Positions 1 through 8,217 are shown, counted from the stretch's first letter. The stretch is 49,866 bases of DNA from Armatimonadetes bacterium 55-13 (GCA_001898035.1 MKRX01000027.1:137147-187012), one strand, 5' to 3'. Made by a program: numbers and translations. The notes: generated by a model from the sequence alone, not told the origin.

Positions 1-109
1 CGATCGAGGTCGCTCCAAATCCCTTCAAAGCGAAACACTCAAGAGCCGCCTCCAATATTCGCCCTCGAGTCGCCTCTGGCCGCTGCACTTTTCTTTCGAT
101 AACCGCCAC
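1..109 (-). CDS. TetR-family transcriptional regulator, N-terminus only
   Basis: The reverse strand from a GTG at 109 reads without a stop to the window edge and gives the start of a TetR helix-turn-helix domain: a basic lead-in, then TRGRILEAALECFALKGFGA, which matches the first helices of the family. The remaining roughly 160 residues lie outside the window. A TATAAT hexamer ends 7 bases before the GTG and a long palindrome lies directly upstream of it, so the gene is probably autorepressed and its mRNA may be leaderless. The ligand and other targets cannot be judged. Confidence 0.8.
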   Translation of the reverse strand, partial: MAVIERKVQRPEATRGRILEAALECFALKGFGATSI

Positions 110-116
110 AGATCAC

Positions 117-122
117 ATTATA
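117..122 (-). promoter_or_regulatory. -10 hexamer TATAAT of the tetR gene
   Basis: Perfect TATAAT on the reverse strand, 7 bases before the GTG start. Transcription would begin at or next to the start codon. The -35 region would fall inside the palindrome at 124-157; no good TTGACA match is visible. Confidence 0.6.
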
Positions 123-123
123 C

Positions 124-157
124 TGACCGATTGTTCAAAAGTTTGAACAATCGGTCA
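124..157. promoter_or_regulatory. 34-bp palindromic operator, probably bound by the adjacent TetR protein
   Basis: Two perfect 16-base arms (left arm TGACCGATTGTTCAAA) flank a 2-base centre. It starts 1 base upstream of the tetR -10 hexamer, so a bound repressor dimer or dimer pair would cover the -35 region. Long palindromes next to the gene are typical of TetR autoregulation; that this TetR binds it is inference. Confidence 0.75.
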
Positions 158-207
158 AAAAATTGTCTCTATAGGTATTCCGTCGATCATAGGGTATCCA
201 ACCGATC

Positions 208-236
208 AAAAAAAAAGGCCGCCTCGAAAGGCGGCC
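208..236 (-). terminator. Rho-independent terminator of the first pseudopilin/lipoprotein pair
   Basis: On the reverse strand GGCCGCC and GGCGGCC form a stem (217-236), followed by nine T residues. It lies 21 bases after the lipoprotein stop. Confidence 0.85.
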
Positions 237-257
237 CTTCACAACCCTCTAACCCAT

Positions 258-485
258 CTAAGGAGGAGGAACTGCTCCCGAAGGCTGAGGATTCCCCGGA
301 ATCCCCCCCTTCTCATTTACTTTGGGAGCTGGCGCCGAGCCACCCCCCGCCGGCGGAGGAGACATCCCCTCCTTGCTCAATCGGTCCAAGTTAGCCTTAT
401 CCTGTGCCGTCCCCTCCGGCCCAGAATCCCCACAGCCAACCATAACCAAAGCCAAACCCGCCAATACAATCCAATTTCTCATCAT
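258..485 (-). CDS. Small lipoprotein, partner of pseudopilin 1
   Basis: A 75-residue protein with a short hydrophobic signal and a lipobox (VMVGC, Cys about residue 18). The mature part is Pro/Gly/Ser-rich, ends in PPP and looks disordered. No enzyme motif is seen. The ATG overlaps the pseudopilin stop by 4 bases (ATGA), so translation is probably coupled, and a strong terminator follows. The same arrangement occurs at four other places in this window. The function is unknown; it could be a membrane-anchored companion, a chaperone or a periplasmic linker for the pseudopilin. Confidence 0.8.
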   Translation of the reverse strand: MMRNWIVLAGLALVMVGCGDSGPEGTAQDKANLDRLSKEGMSPPPAGGGSAPAPKVNEKGGIPGNPQPSGAVPPP

Positions 486-1399
486 TGACTTACCGGGAAA
501 TAGGTCATACAGCGAGCCCCAGGATCAGTCTTACATGGCTCCGTCTTGTAGAGCCGAGACAATGGCATTGCCTTGGTGCTCGTATCCACGAACGTAACCA
601 CGGCAACCCCCTCCAGAACCTTTCGCGCCAAGTTGTCAGGAATAGCAGCACTACCACCACCCCCCGCCTCACGCCACCCGGCACAAGACTGAGGACCGCC
701 CCAACGAGGCACCGCGCCAACGATAATCGTTCCACCCGGATGATAAGAGGGGCCGGGAGTACAAACACCAATCGACCGACTGGCATCGGAACTCCAGTTC
801 ACATGCCCGGCAAACGGATCCTGAGAGTCAAACATGATCGCAGCCTCAGACGGCGAGTCGATTTGGCTATAAGTCTTGCTAGGAAATGCCGCCTGACCGG
901 AATCCGCCGGGTAGTTACCCCACCGAGGATCAAGGGAAGGCACCGCCCATCCCATCACACCATCGTACCGAGCACCTACAACGCCAAGAGCGCGTGAGAT
1001 TGGATAGTCCACGACTGTCCAATAGGGAAGGTTGTACAGGCGAGCCATTGGCAACGTGCCAATCGCCCAGATATAGTCCCACCCATTATTCTGCCCAGTA
1101 GCCGCCGCATTAGGCGCCGTCACACCAGAAATCAGAATGTCATAGCTCTTCATGTAGGGATAGAGAGTCAGATGAAATGGATTGCCTATGCCGTTGTAAG
1201 CGGGCACGATCGCATCATCATAGTCCGCCATGTAGATTTGACTCGCCGTATTAATTTGCTTAATCTGCGCGAGCTGCTTCGTCTTCTTCGCCGCCATCTT
1301 CGCTTGCGCAAAAACAGGGAAGAGAATCGCTGCAAGAATAGCTATGATCGCAATGACGACCAAGAGCTCAATCAAGGTAAAAGCCGCGTGTCTTTTCAT
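482..1399 (-). CDS. Type IV prepilin-like (pseudopilin) protein 1
   Basis: 305 residues. A short basic leader (MKRHAA) precedes FTLIE, giving a prepilin peptidase site between Ala6 and Phe7 with the conserved Glu at +5, then a long hydrophobic helix ending FPVFAQAK. An ADYDD motif follows at about residues 58-62. The C-terminal DGH signature found in related proteins is degenerate here (FVDTSTK). The -1 residue is Ala rather than the usual Gly. An AGGTGGTGA ribosome site precedes the ATG. It is first in a two-gene unit with the lipoprotein at 258-485. It is probably exported to the inner membrane or assembled into a pseudopilus or surface fibre; the exact role is unknown. Confidence 0.88.
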   Translation of the reverse strand: MKRHAAFTLIELLVVIAIIAILAAILFPVFAQAKMAAKKTKQLAQIKQINTASQIYMADYDDAIVPAYNGIGNPFHLTLYPYMKSYDILISGVTAPNAAATGQNNGWDYIWAIGTLPMARLYNLPYWTVVDYPISRALGVVGARYDGVMGWAVPSLDPRWGNYPADSGQAAFPSKTYSQIDSPSEAAIMFDSQDPFAGHVNWSSDASRSIGVCTPGPSYHPGGTIIVGAVPRWGGPQSCAGWREAGGGGSAAIPDNLARKVLEGVAVVTFVDTSTKAMPLSRLYKTEPCKTDPGARCMTYFPVSQ

Positions 1400-1533
1400 T
1401 AAGTCACCACCTGCGGTCCAAAATCGTTGACCGTTAAAACAGGGCTACTTAAAGGTTCAACATTTCAGTTTCATACATGCCCATCCGCTCGTCATTTGGG
1501 CAATTCGAAACCACAAGCGGTGAATTTTCCACG

Positions 1534-1551
1534 AACGAATGTTCATTCGTT
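1534..1551. repeat. Short inverted repeat at the end of the permease gene
   Basis: AACGAATG and CATTCGTT arms with a 2-base centre, overlapping the permease stop codon. There is no T tract, so it is a weak terminator at best. The GAATG..CATTC core also resembles some regulator sites. Low significance. Confidence 0.35.
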
Positions 1552-2745
1552 GCGCATTGCGGCAACCGGGTCTTTGGCAGCGGCTCGAATGGCAGGCAAT
1601 AGTCCAAAGAAAGTGCCCACAAGTAGGCAAACTGCAAAGCTGAGGACAACGATGCTGCCGGTAATCATCGGCTTCACAGGCGTCCAATAGTAAAGGGCGA
1701 GACAGACGCCATAGCTCAGTAATAACCCCACTGCGCCACCGACGCTGGCGAGAAATATGGATTCTGCAAGGAACTGAACAAACACATCTCGCCGCCTTGC
1801 TCCGACCGTTTTTCGAATGCCAATTTCCTTTGTCCGCTCGTTTACAGACATGAGCATGACCGTCATGATTCCCACGCCACCGACGAAAAGTGCGATGGAA
1901 GTTAGTCCCGTGAGCAACCAGGTGAGGATTCCCATCAACTTGTAGACCAGTCCCAAAAGGTCCTCTTGCGTCAGAACCTGAAATTGTTGCTTGTCGAGCC
2001 GCTCAAGTAGGATCTTGTCCATGCGGCTGATCAAAGCTCGCGGCTCAACATCCTGTCTGATTTGGACCATGATTCGGTCCACCTGCAAATCGGGCTGAAC
2101 TTGCTTCAAGCGATCCCAAGGAACATAGACGAGGTTTTGAAGAGATCCGAATGAAAAAAGACTCTGCTCCTGCTTTTTGTCTTCGGTTACGCCAATGACC
2201 TTGTAGCTGCGCTTGTTGATACTTACAATCTTGTTGAGGGCTGGTTCAGAACCAAACAACTGTTGCTTGGCAATGGAGCCAAGGACGACGACATCATTGA
2301 AGCGATCGTTTTCCTCAATGGGGCGACCTTCCTGCATTTTCAACGGACGCATGGCAAACCACCCTGGATTTGCGGCGGCAAGAAACGGAGTAGCCGATTT
2401 GCCCTTGTAGCGGATGCCCCCGCCTAGAAAGGAGAACGGTTCCGAACGTAGGACACCTTCGACTTTGGCGAGTTTAGAGGCATCGGATGCGCTAAGGTAG
2501 CTCATGCCACCGAAGTTGGGATTAAAAGTACCGTCCTCAATACGCCCAGGCACCACTACAAGGACGTTTACGCCAAGGTCCTTTACCTGATCGGTGATAT
2601 CGCTTCGAACACCGGTGGCAATGCTGACGAGCAAGACAATGGACATGCTCCCAACCATGATCCCCAGAGCGCTCAAAACCGATCGACGCCATTGCTCGCG
2701 AAGGCTTTGAAAAGCCGAACCTAGGTTCAAACGCAAAGACAACAC
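1543..2745 (-). CDS. MacB/FtsX-type ABC transporter permease, orphan
   Basis: 400 residues in the usual order: an N-terminal transmembrane helix (after LRLNLGSAFQSLREQWRR), a periplasmic MacB-type core of about 220 residues, then three transmembrane helices with the conserved NERTKEIGIRKTVGA segment typical of the FtsX domain. Such permeases act with a cytoplasmic ATPase in lipoprotein or peptide export; no ATPase lies next to it here. The start is uncertain: GTG at 2745 or TTG at 2742; a TATCTT hexamer lies a few bases upstream. A terminator (2770-2813) separates it from the upstream lipoprotein gene, so it probably has its own promoter. Confidence 0.88.
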   Translation of the reverse strand: MLSLRLNLGSAFQSLREQWRRSVLSALGIMVGSMSIVLLVSIATGVRSDITDQVKDLGVNVLVVVPGRIEDGTFNPNFGGMSYLSASDASKLAKVEGVLRSEPFSFLGGGIRYKGKSATPFLAAANPGWFAMRPLKMQEGRPIEENDRFNDVVVLGSIAKQQLFGSEPALNKIVSINKRSYKVIGVTEDKKQEQSLFSFGSLQNLVYVPWDRLKQVQPDLQVDRIMVQIRQDVEPRALISRMDKILLERLDKQQFQVLTQEDLLGLVYKLMGILTWLLTGLTSIALFVGGVGIMTVMLMSVNERTKEIGIRKTVGARRRDVFVQFLAESIFLASVGGAVGLLLSYGVCLALYYWTPVKPMITGSIVVLSFAVCLLVGTFFGLLPAIRAAAKDPVAAMRNE

Positions 2746-2769
2746 CTAAGATAAAGCTACCCTGAATAA

Positions 2770-2813
2770 CTTCGAAAAGCAAAGAGCCCCTGTTTCAGGC
2801 ACAGGGACTCTTT
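2770..2813 (-). terminator. Rho-independent terminator upstream of the permease gene
   Basis: 13-bp stem (2781-2793 with 2801-2813) with a 7-base loop; on the reverse strand the single imperfection becomes a G-U pair and a T-rich tail follows. It would stop read-through from the pseudopilin 2 unit. Confidence 0.7.
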
Positions 2814-2968
2814 GGTCGTCTCTTCACGGTTGAAGTGCGGAAACTCAGCGGTTTCAGAGCGATACATTGCGCCGACTGCGCAATAACCAGGGTTGTATGG
2901 AAGGGATTTTTCCTAAAATCATCCGCCGCGGTGGTGACGGTCCAAACTATGGGGGCCTCTTTCAAAAC

Positions 2969-2992
2969 TAACAGATTCTTGAGAATCTGTTA
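2969..2992. promoter_or_regulatory. 24-bp perfect palindrome in an intergenic gap
   Basis: Arms TAACAGATTCT and AGAATCTGTTA around a 2-base centre. It lies in the 334-base gap between the permease and the lipoprotein gene at 3080. It may be an operator or a transcript hairpin; no T tract follows on either strand. Apart from this site and the two hairpins listed, the gap shows nothing. Confidence 0.45.
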
Positions 2993-3043
2993 AAGATCAC
3001 AATAAAGTTCTGGGATCTTAAAAATGAGGCATAGAGCAGGAGA

Positions 3044-3071
3044 AGGTGAAACGCGAATCCGCGTTCCACCT
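3044..3071 (-). terminator. Hairpin after lipoprotein 2, probable terminator
   Basis: 12-bp stem (3044-3055 with 3060-3071) with a 4-base loop, fully paired on the reverse strand only (one G-U). It starts 8 bases after the lipoprotein stop. The tail is only moderately T-rich. Confidence 0.55.
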
Positions 3072-3079
3072 CAACTTAA

Positions 3080-3301
3080 TTACCTGTTGGATTGAGAGCC
3101 GACTCGAGAGTCACCTTGTCCGGCACCCGGGCCAAGTGACATTTTTGACGCCGTAGCTTGAGGCTTTCCGTTGGCGGCTGCGGCCGAGGAAGGGGAGCCA
3201 CTATTCGTCGGTGTTGAGGCAGCACTTGAGTCGCTTTGTCCACAGCCAACCATAAATGCTGACACGAGCAAGATGCAGGCTACTAAAGTTTTGCTCATCA
3301 C
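3080..3301 (-). CDS. Small lipoprotein, partner of pseudopilin 2
   Basis: 73 residues with a signal peptide and lipobox FMVGC (Cys about residue 20), then a Ser/Ala/Gly/Pro-rich, probably disordered tail with no recognisable fold. The start is either the GTG at 3301, overlapping the pseudopilin stop by 4 bases (GTGA), or the ATG at 3298, overlapping by 1 base (TGATG). Either way translation is probably coupled to the pseudopilin. Function unknown. Confidence 0.8.
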   Translation of the reverse strand: MMSKTLVACILLVSAFMVGCGQSDSSAASTPTNSGSPSSAAAANGKPQATASKMSLGPGAGQGDSRVGSQSNR

Positions 3302-4149
3302 TCAATGTCCCAAACATACTTTGACTTGTCGGTATAAGTCAAAGATCCCGCGTCAAGCGTTGACGTATAGTTGGTGCCTGCAGCGAGTTGACTTCGCTTC
3401 TTCTTAGAAGCATGGCCGTAAACCCAAGCCACCATTACATTGTCAGCATTTCTGGCCGAGACACCGCCAGTGTTCATACCGGCAACCTCTGTTTTGACAA
3501 GCCCGGCCCAAGCACTGTTCAGGCCCCAATTGTCAATGCATGCAGAGGCAATCGTATAGCATTCTGGTGAACCGACTACCGTGTTAATCAGCGGACCATT
3601 GTCCGTATTTGCATCCCACTGGAAAGCAACCCCATCGGTTACACCATACACCCACTCCGAGGTGGCATATTTCGACGTCATAAGTACGGTGTCGGCTGGA
3701 TTTGCCGTCGCTGTTTGACTTACGGGTCGGGTGGCCGTGCCGTCCCAAGGAGATAGGTGATCTACATTCAAGCCATATTGGCTTTCTACGGACGCCAAGA
3801 CAGCCTTTGATACACCAGCTTCGCTTGGAATTGAAGGACCAAGCGGATCTTGGAACAGATCGCCGTTCTTCATGTAGGGTTGTTCGAGCCAAACCCAAGT
3901 AGAAACACAAGCATCTCCATAGCAAATAGGATCAGAACCCGTGTTCCAACTGGCCCCAGGAACAAAGACGTCGTCATAGTCCCCGGAATACATTATCGAG
4001 GCCAACGATGACTGCTTGATATTGCTCAAGCTAGCAGCGGCTTTCGCAGCGGCCTTTGCTTGTGCAAATACGGGAAAGAGAATTGCGGCCAAGATAGCGA
4101 TAATAGCAATGACCACGAGTAGTTCAATGAGCGTAAAAGCCCTTTTCAA
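3298..4149 (-). CDS. Type IV prepilin-like (pseudopilin) protein 2
   Basis: 283 residues. Leader MKRA then FTLIE places the processing site at Ala4/Phe5; the hydrophobic helix ends FPVFAQAK as in the other copies. SGDYDD follows near residue 57. The C-terminal region has a degenerate VYGHASKKK instead of VDGHVK. Several Cys residues in the head (near CYGDAC and later CYTIASAC) could form disulfides. Upstream, TTGGAGGTTGCC gives a ribosome site before the ATG. It forms a two-gene unit with the lipoprotein at 3080-3301. The role is unknown beyond class. Confidence 0.88.
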   Translation of the reverse strand: MKRAFTLIELLVVIAIIAILAAILFPVFAQAKAAAKAAASLSNIKQSSLASIMYSGDYDDVFVPGASWNTGSDPICYGDACVSTWVWLEQPYMKNGDLFQDPLGPSIPSEAGVSKAVLASVESQYGLNVDHLSPWDGTATRPVSQTATANPADTVLMTSKYATSEWVYGVTDGVAFQWDANTDNGPLINTVVGSPECYTIASACIDNWGLNSAWAGLVKTEVAGMNTGGVSARNADNVMVAWVYGHASKKKRSQLAAGTNYTSTLDAGSLTYTDKSKYVWDIE

Positions 4150-5228
4150 TTAATTGGCAACCTCCAAATTCACAACTGCAAGTACACGATAAATGAAACT
4201 GGGTTGTTTGGGTTTGGCTAAATAATTCGCTCGCAGTTGGTGTAACACATTTGACGTGATTTGTTGCAGAATCGTTCAACAGTTCCCTGAAAAAACCACG
4301 GAACCGTCAAAATTGCCGGTCCGACTGACACTTTATTCTGACCATTCTCAATAAAGTATTCTAACCCATGAAGGGATGTTCTCCGATTCGCTGTCGCGTC
4401 GCAGTGTCCACGGAAAAACACCAGTCAATTTGAAAATACATCTTGAAGAAGTTCGGTTTCGCCCCTTCTGGTCGGTTTCGCGTCGAATCCGTTCGAGGAC
4501 TTAAAGCCTGCGGACCCTTTACGTTCGGCACGGCCTGGTTTTCCAACAAATCTCGTGGGGAATTGACAAAGATGCCCGCCAAGTGAAAGTCATGATCCGT
4601 CTTCGTAACCGTTGATGATGGCTTTCCATCTGACGCGGTGGTTTATTGGAACCGAACAGACACCCGGACTGAATTCTCAACTAGCGACCGACAACGGGAG
4701 GCTCGTTTCGGCAAAATGGGTCCGGTTGTTGCAGAACGGCTAAACCAATATCAACCTCTTGCGTTGCCTGTGTGCCTGTGCGAAAGTAACGAATTCCGGG
4801 ACGAATGCTCGTCTATTTGAGAGACGAGGCGATCTTAATTTTTCCGCTTGGACAACGGCCGCGACTCCATCGGCCTTGACGACTATAGAAATAATGTCGT
4901 CTGATCGAACTCTCAATAGCGGAGCACCCTACGCCGGGGACTGCAATGCGAATCTGCGGAGAGACAGTTTGGTGGTACGTAATTCGGAATCCTACTCGCG
5001 CTCGGTCAAACTTTTTCTGCGTCATCGCTGGTGTTGCAAGACGCGGTCCCACTGGTCACCTGGCTACCGGTATCCAGCGCAGACAATCAAATATTCATGG
5101 GGCTCTGGTTAATCTATCTTCACGAAGCGGGGTTCATAATCTAGGGCCTAGACACGTGTAGAAATCCGCGAAAAATGACTGGGACACCAGCAAGGTGCGA
5201 CGATCACTAAATGATCTTTCTACACCGA
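4150..5228. other. 1.08-kb stretch with no convincing gene
   Basis: Open frames here are all short (60-120 codons), overlap each other on both strands, have no good ribosome sites and show no protein motif I recognise. One small hairpin (stem 4808-4814 with 4822-4828) is followed by a T-rich run at 4836-4844. It could hold an unrecognised RNA, the decayed remains of a gene, or regulatory DNA. I looked for tmRNA, RNase P RNA and tRNA hallmarks and saw none. Confidence 0.6.
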
Positions 5229-5837
5229 TTATCGTCCTGAGACGTCTTCGCTACCGGTTTTGCCTTCAAAGCTTTCTCCTGCGTGTGGCATGCTGATATC
5301 CTCGACCGCAGGCCCTCGATCGCCTTGATCGAAGAGGACGTCCTCTCCTCCGAGAGGATATTCCTTTCGGAGGGGGAAACCGATCCAGTCGTCGGGGAGA
5401 AGGAAGCGCTCGCCTTTGTCGAATTCGTTACCGTCGAATTGGATGCCGTACAGGTCAGCAATTTCTTTCTCGGGATACTCTGCTCCGAGGAAGACGTTTT
5501 TCAGCGTCTTTATGGACTGACCATCATCGACTCCAACTTTAATGAATAGGCGGGCCGAGTGCTTCGTTGAAAAAATATTGTAAATAACCTCGAACCGCTC
5601 GGTGAGGTCTCGTTCGTGAGCCCATGTGCTGTAATCGGCACCCACGCACTCAACAAAGTAGTCGTATTGAAGGTCAGAGTCGCTCTTGAGAAACTCAATG
5701 ACCTCGACAATACAATCACGGGCTACACACACGTAGGTTTCGCCGCGATACTCCTTTACTTTTAGGAGTGAATCACCAATCTTTTCGCGAATTCTCTTGA
5801 CTTCAAGTCTCTCGCCGTCAACCACTGGATATCCCAT
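5229..5837 (-). CDS. nuoC: NADH-quinone oxidoreductase subunit C (NuoC, 30-kDa subunit)
   Basis: 202 residues. The family core is clear: RFEVIYNIFS in the middle, then PEKEIADLYGI and RFLLPDDWIGFPLRKEYP near the C-terminus. NuoC is part of the peripheral arm of respiratory complex I and helps carry electrons to the quinone site. Its ATG abuts the nuoA stop with no spacer, so the two are co-transcribed. NuoB, which normally lies between A and C, is absent here, and no nuoD follows; a gene-poor kilobase lies downstream instead. The last 30 residues are a poorly conserved tail. Confidence 0.95.
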   Translation of the reverse strand: MGYPVVDGERLEVKRIREKIGDSLLKVKEYRGETYVCVARDCIVEVIEFLKSDSDLQYDYFVECVGADYSTWAHERDLTERFEVIYNIFSTKHSARLFIKVGVDDGQSIKTLKNVFLGAEYPEKEIADLYGIQFDGNEFDKGERFLLPDDWIGFPLRKEYPLGGEDVLFDQGDRGPAVEDISMPHAGESFEGKTGSEDVSGR

Positions 5838-6326
5838 TTACGCGGTTACTCCGACGGCAGGAAGAGAACTCACCTCTGGCGAATTGGAGTCGCCTTCAAC
5901 AGGCTCCAATCCCAATTTAGCGGGTTCAAGCGATGTTGTTTCATCCCAATCGATCGCCCCGACTCGAATTACGTAGACATAACCCACTATAAAGGTCAGC
6001 ATGTAAAGAGCGAAAGAGGTGAAACTCGTGATCATGAATTGAAGGTCGGTGCTGTTCTTGAAGACCGTCATCCAGGGCCAAAGGAACACGACTTCAATAT
6101 CAAAGAGAATGAAAACGATTGCGACCAAATAGAACTTGATTGGGAACCGCTCTTTGGCGTCACCAACGGGGGCAACGCCACATTCATAAGGCGAGGCCTT
6201 GTATGGAGTGAGTTTTTTCGGGCCCAAAACCCAACTTAGCGTAACCATCGCCCCGCATAGGACGGCGGCAACCCCTACCAGGAGCAGGATTCCCCCATAG
6301 GTGCTCCAGAACTGCTCGGTCTGCAT
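5838..6326 (-). CDS. nuoA: NADH-quinone oxidoreductase subunit A (NuoA)
   Basis: 162 residues with three transmembrane helices: one at the N-terminus, one after the conserved YECGVAPVGDAKERFPIKFYL loop (followed by FDIEVVFLWPW), and a third near residues 105-125. This membrane subunit sits at the arm junction of complex I. The C-terminal extension of about 35 residues makes it longer than the usual 120-140. It is the first gene of a short nuoA-nuoC unit. A TATGAT hexamer ends 8 bases before the ATG and no ribosome site is visible. Confidence 0.95.
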   Translation of the reverse strand: MQTEQFWSTYGGILLLVGVAAVLCGAMVTLSWVLGPKKLTPYKASPYECGVAPVGDAKERFPIKFYLVAIVFILFDIEVVFLWPWMTVFKNSTDLQFMITSFTSFALYMLTFIVGYVYVIRVGAIDWDETTSLEPAKLGLEPVEGDSNSPEVSSLPAVGVTA

Positions 6327-6334
6327 CGTAGAAA

Positions 6335-6340
6335 ATCATA
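6335..6340 (-). promoter_or_regulatory. -10 hexamer TATGAT of nuoA
   Basis: 8 bases before the ATG of nuoA; no Shine-Dalgarno between them. No clear -35. Confidence 0.45.
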
Positions 6341-6409
6341 CCCGTAGGAACTTGTTCGATGGTATGGGGGCGACGACGCTTCGGTCTCAGTCGAATCTAG
6401 GTCAGGATG

Positions 6410-6415
6410 TAAAAT
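6410..6415 (+). promoter_or_regulatory. -10 hexamer TAAAAT of the trpDCF unit
   Basis: Exactly 6 bases before the trpD ATG, with no Shine-Dalgarno. This predicts a leaderless trpD mRNA, and leaves no room for a leader-peptide attenuator. The -35 is weak. Confidence 0.5.
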
Positions 6416-6421
6416 CTGGCG

Positions 6422-7429
6422 ATGCCATTTCCCGACTTAATCCAGCCCTTGCTGGAGCAGCGCTCACTTACGTCTGAAGAGGCCACGGCGCTGATGGGTT
6501 GGCTCCTGGACGGAGAAGCTACCGAAGCGCAAATCGGGGGAGCCATCACGGCCCTAAGAATAAAGGGGGTGAATTCATCGGAATTGGCGTCTTTCGCAGA
6601 AGCCCTTCGATCTCGAGCAATCTCGTTGGACCTTGGAGACGATGTGATCGACACCTGCGGCACCGGCGGAGGAATCGCATCCTTTAATATCTCCACGGCT
6701 GCCGCCTTTGTCGCGGCAGGCGCTGGGGCTCGCATCGCTAAGCATGGAAATCGGTCAGTTACCAGTAAGTGCGGCAGTGCGGATGTGCTGGAGGCCCTGG
6801 GCGCGCCCATTTCGGCAGACTTGAAGAAGTCGAGGGATATCTTTGAACAGGCTGGGATCGTTTTTCTTTTCGCTCCGGCGCACCATCCAGGGATGAAACA
6901 CGTGGGAAAGGCGAGGAAGGAACTTGGCTTCCGAAGTGTATTCAATCAGTTAGGCCCGCTCGCGAATCCGGCGCGTGCCCGGCGGCAGATGATTGGAGTG
7001 TATAGCTCTGAACTGGTCGAGCCGATGGCTGAAGCCCTCGCCAAGCTTGGCGCCGAAAGAGCATTGGTTGTCCATGGGGAGGATGGACTTGATGAGATTT
7101 CTCCCTGTGTTGGCACCAAAGCGGCATTTGTAATGCACGGAGAAGTGCGCACCCGCCGACTCACCCCGGGGGATTTTGGCAATCAGGGCATCTCTGCGGA
7201 AGCGCTGGCCCCTGGGGAAAGTCCAGCCGAAAATGCAGCTATTCTTCGAGAAGCGATCAGCGATGTTCATTCGGACCGGTCAAGGGCGGTTTTGCCGAGC
7301 GCATCTGCGGCCATTTGGCTGGCAGGATTGGCGGACGACTTCGTTCAGGCGCGTGACATTGCTTTGAGCGTCATCAAATCAGGACTGGCGACGGCAAAGC
7401 TAGCGACCTATGTGGAGGCGTCCAAGTGA
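6422..7429 (+). CDS. trpD: Anthranilate phosphoribosyltransferase (TrpD)
   Basis: 335 residues, the normal length. It transfers phosphoribose from PRPP to anthranilate in tryptophan synthesis. The PRPP and anthranilate motifs DTCGTGG (about residue 79) and KHGNRSVTSKCGSADVLEAL are intact, as are the later GLDE and family helices. It starts the unit trpD-trpC-trpF; the trpC GTG overlaps its stop by 4 bases. trpE, trpG, trpB and trpA are not in the window. Confidence 0.97.
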   Translation: MPFPDLIQPLLEQRSLTSEEATALMGWLLDGEATEAQIGGAITALRIKGVNSSELASFAEALRSRAISLDLGDDVIDTCGTGGGIASFNISTAAAFVAAGAGARIAKHGNRSVTSKCGSADVLEALGAPISADLKKSRDIFEQAGIVFLFAPAHHPGMKHVGKARKELGFRSVFNQLGPLANPARARRQMIGVYSSELVEPMAEALAKLGAERALVVHGEDGLDEISPCVGTKAAFVMHGEVRTRRLTPGDFGNQGISAEALAPGESPAENAAILREAISDVHSDRSRAVLPSASAAIWLAGLADDFVQARDIALSVIKSGLATAKLATYVEASK

Positions 7430-8217
7430 GCGTACTTGAAAAGATTTTTGCCACCAAGCGCGAAGAGGTAGCCAATGCAATGGCACAGGTATCGCCCTTG
7501 GAAATTCGCTCATTGGCAAACGATCAAGCCGAGCCGTTGGGGTTTCGTGCCGCGCTAGAAAGCAGTGTCCGAACTCCTTCATTGATCGCGGAGGTCAAGA
7601 AGGCAAGTCCGTCTAAGGGGCTCATTCGCCCAGACTTTGATCCGGTTTCGGTGGGTTTTGCCTATCTGGAGGCGGGAGTTCAGTGTCTAAGCGTCCTGAC
7701 CGACGAGCAATACTTCCAAGGGGCGCCGGAGAATCTCAAGCTAGTCAAAGAGGCGACGGGGCTCCCTTGCTTGCGAAAGGATTTTATTTATGACGCTTAC
7801 CAGGTTTACCAAGCTCGCGCCTGGGGGGCGGACAGTATCTTGTTGATCGCGGCTGGCCTTGAGCTATCGCAGGCAGCGGACCTCATGGGGCTCGCTTCCG
7901 AGTTGCGAATGGATACTTTGTTTGAAGTCCACAACGAGGAGGAGGCGGAGATGGCCTTGGAGCTCGAATGTGGATTTGTTGGGGTGAACAATCGAGATCT
8001 ACGAAATTTCGAGACTTCACTGGGTACCAGCGCTACACTCATGCCGATATTGAAAAATTCCTCGGCGAGGGTTACGCTAGTGAGCGAGAGTGCGTTGGAA
8101 ACACACGCTGACATTCAAACTGCTGCCTCATTTGGTGCTCGGGCGGTTTTAATTGGAACGACCTTTTGCGCGAGTCCAAACATCGCATCCAAGGTCCGAG
8201 AGGTGATGGGTTGGTAA
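7426..8217 (+). CDS. trpC: Indole-3-glycerol-phosphate synthase (TrpC)
   Basis: 263 residues, a TIM barrel that closes the indole ring of CdRP. Family motifs are complete: IAEVKKASPSKG (catalytic Lys), LSVLTDEQYFQG, LRKDFIYDAYQV (catalytic Lys), VGVNNRDLRNF and LVSESAL. The GTG start overlaps the trpD stop (GTGA), showing translational coupling. Its last codons carry the GAGGTGA ribosome site used by trpF. Confidence 0.97.
   Translation: MSVLEKIFATKREEVANAMAQVSPLEIRSLANDQAEPLGFRAALESSVRTPSLIAEVKKASPSKGLIRPDFDPVSVGFAYLEAGVQCLSVLTDEQYFQGAPENLKLVKEATGLPCLRKDFIYDAYQVYQARAWGADSILLIAAGLELSQAADLMGLASELRMDTLFEVHNEEEAEMALELECGFVGVNNRDLRNFETSLGTSATLMPILKNSSARVTLVSESALETHADIQTAASFGARAVLIGTTFCASPNIASKVREVMGW

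Noticed and set aside
131-394. Forward open frame of 87 codons at the window start
   Set aside because: It begins inside the TetR operator and runs antisense through the terminator and lipoprotein gene; composition is that of a shadow frame.
485-997. Forward open frame of 170 codons
   Set aside because: Antisense to the pseudopilin gene, Arg/Thr/Pro-rich and without motif or ribosome site.
4638-5161. Open frames in the 4.2-5.2 kb gap
   Set aside because: They overlap one another, show no protein family and have no ribosome site; described as a gap instead.
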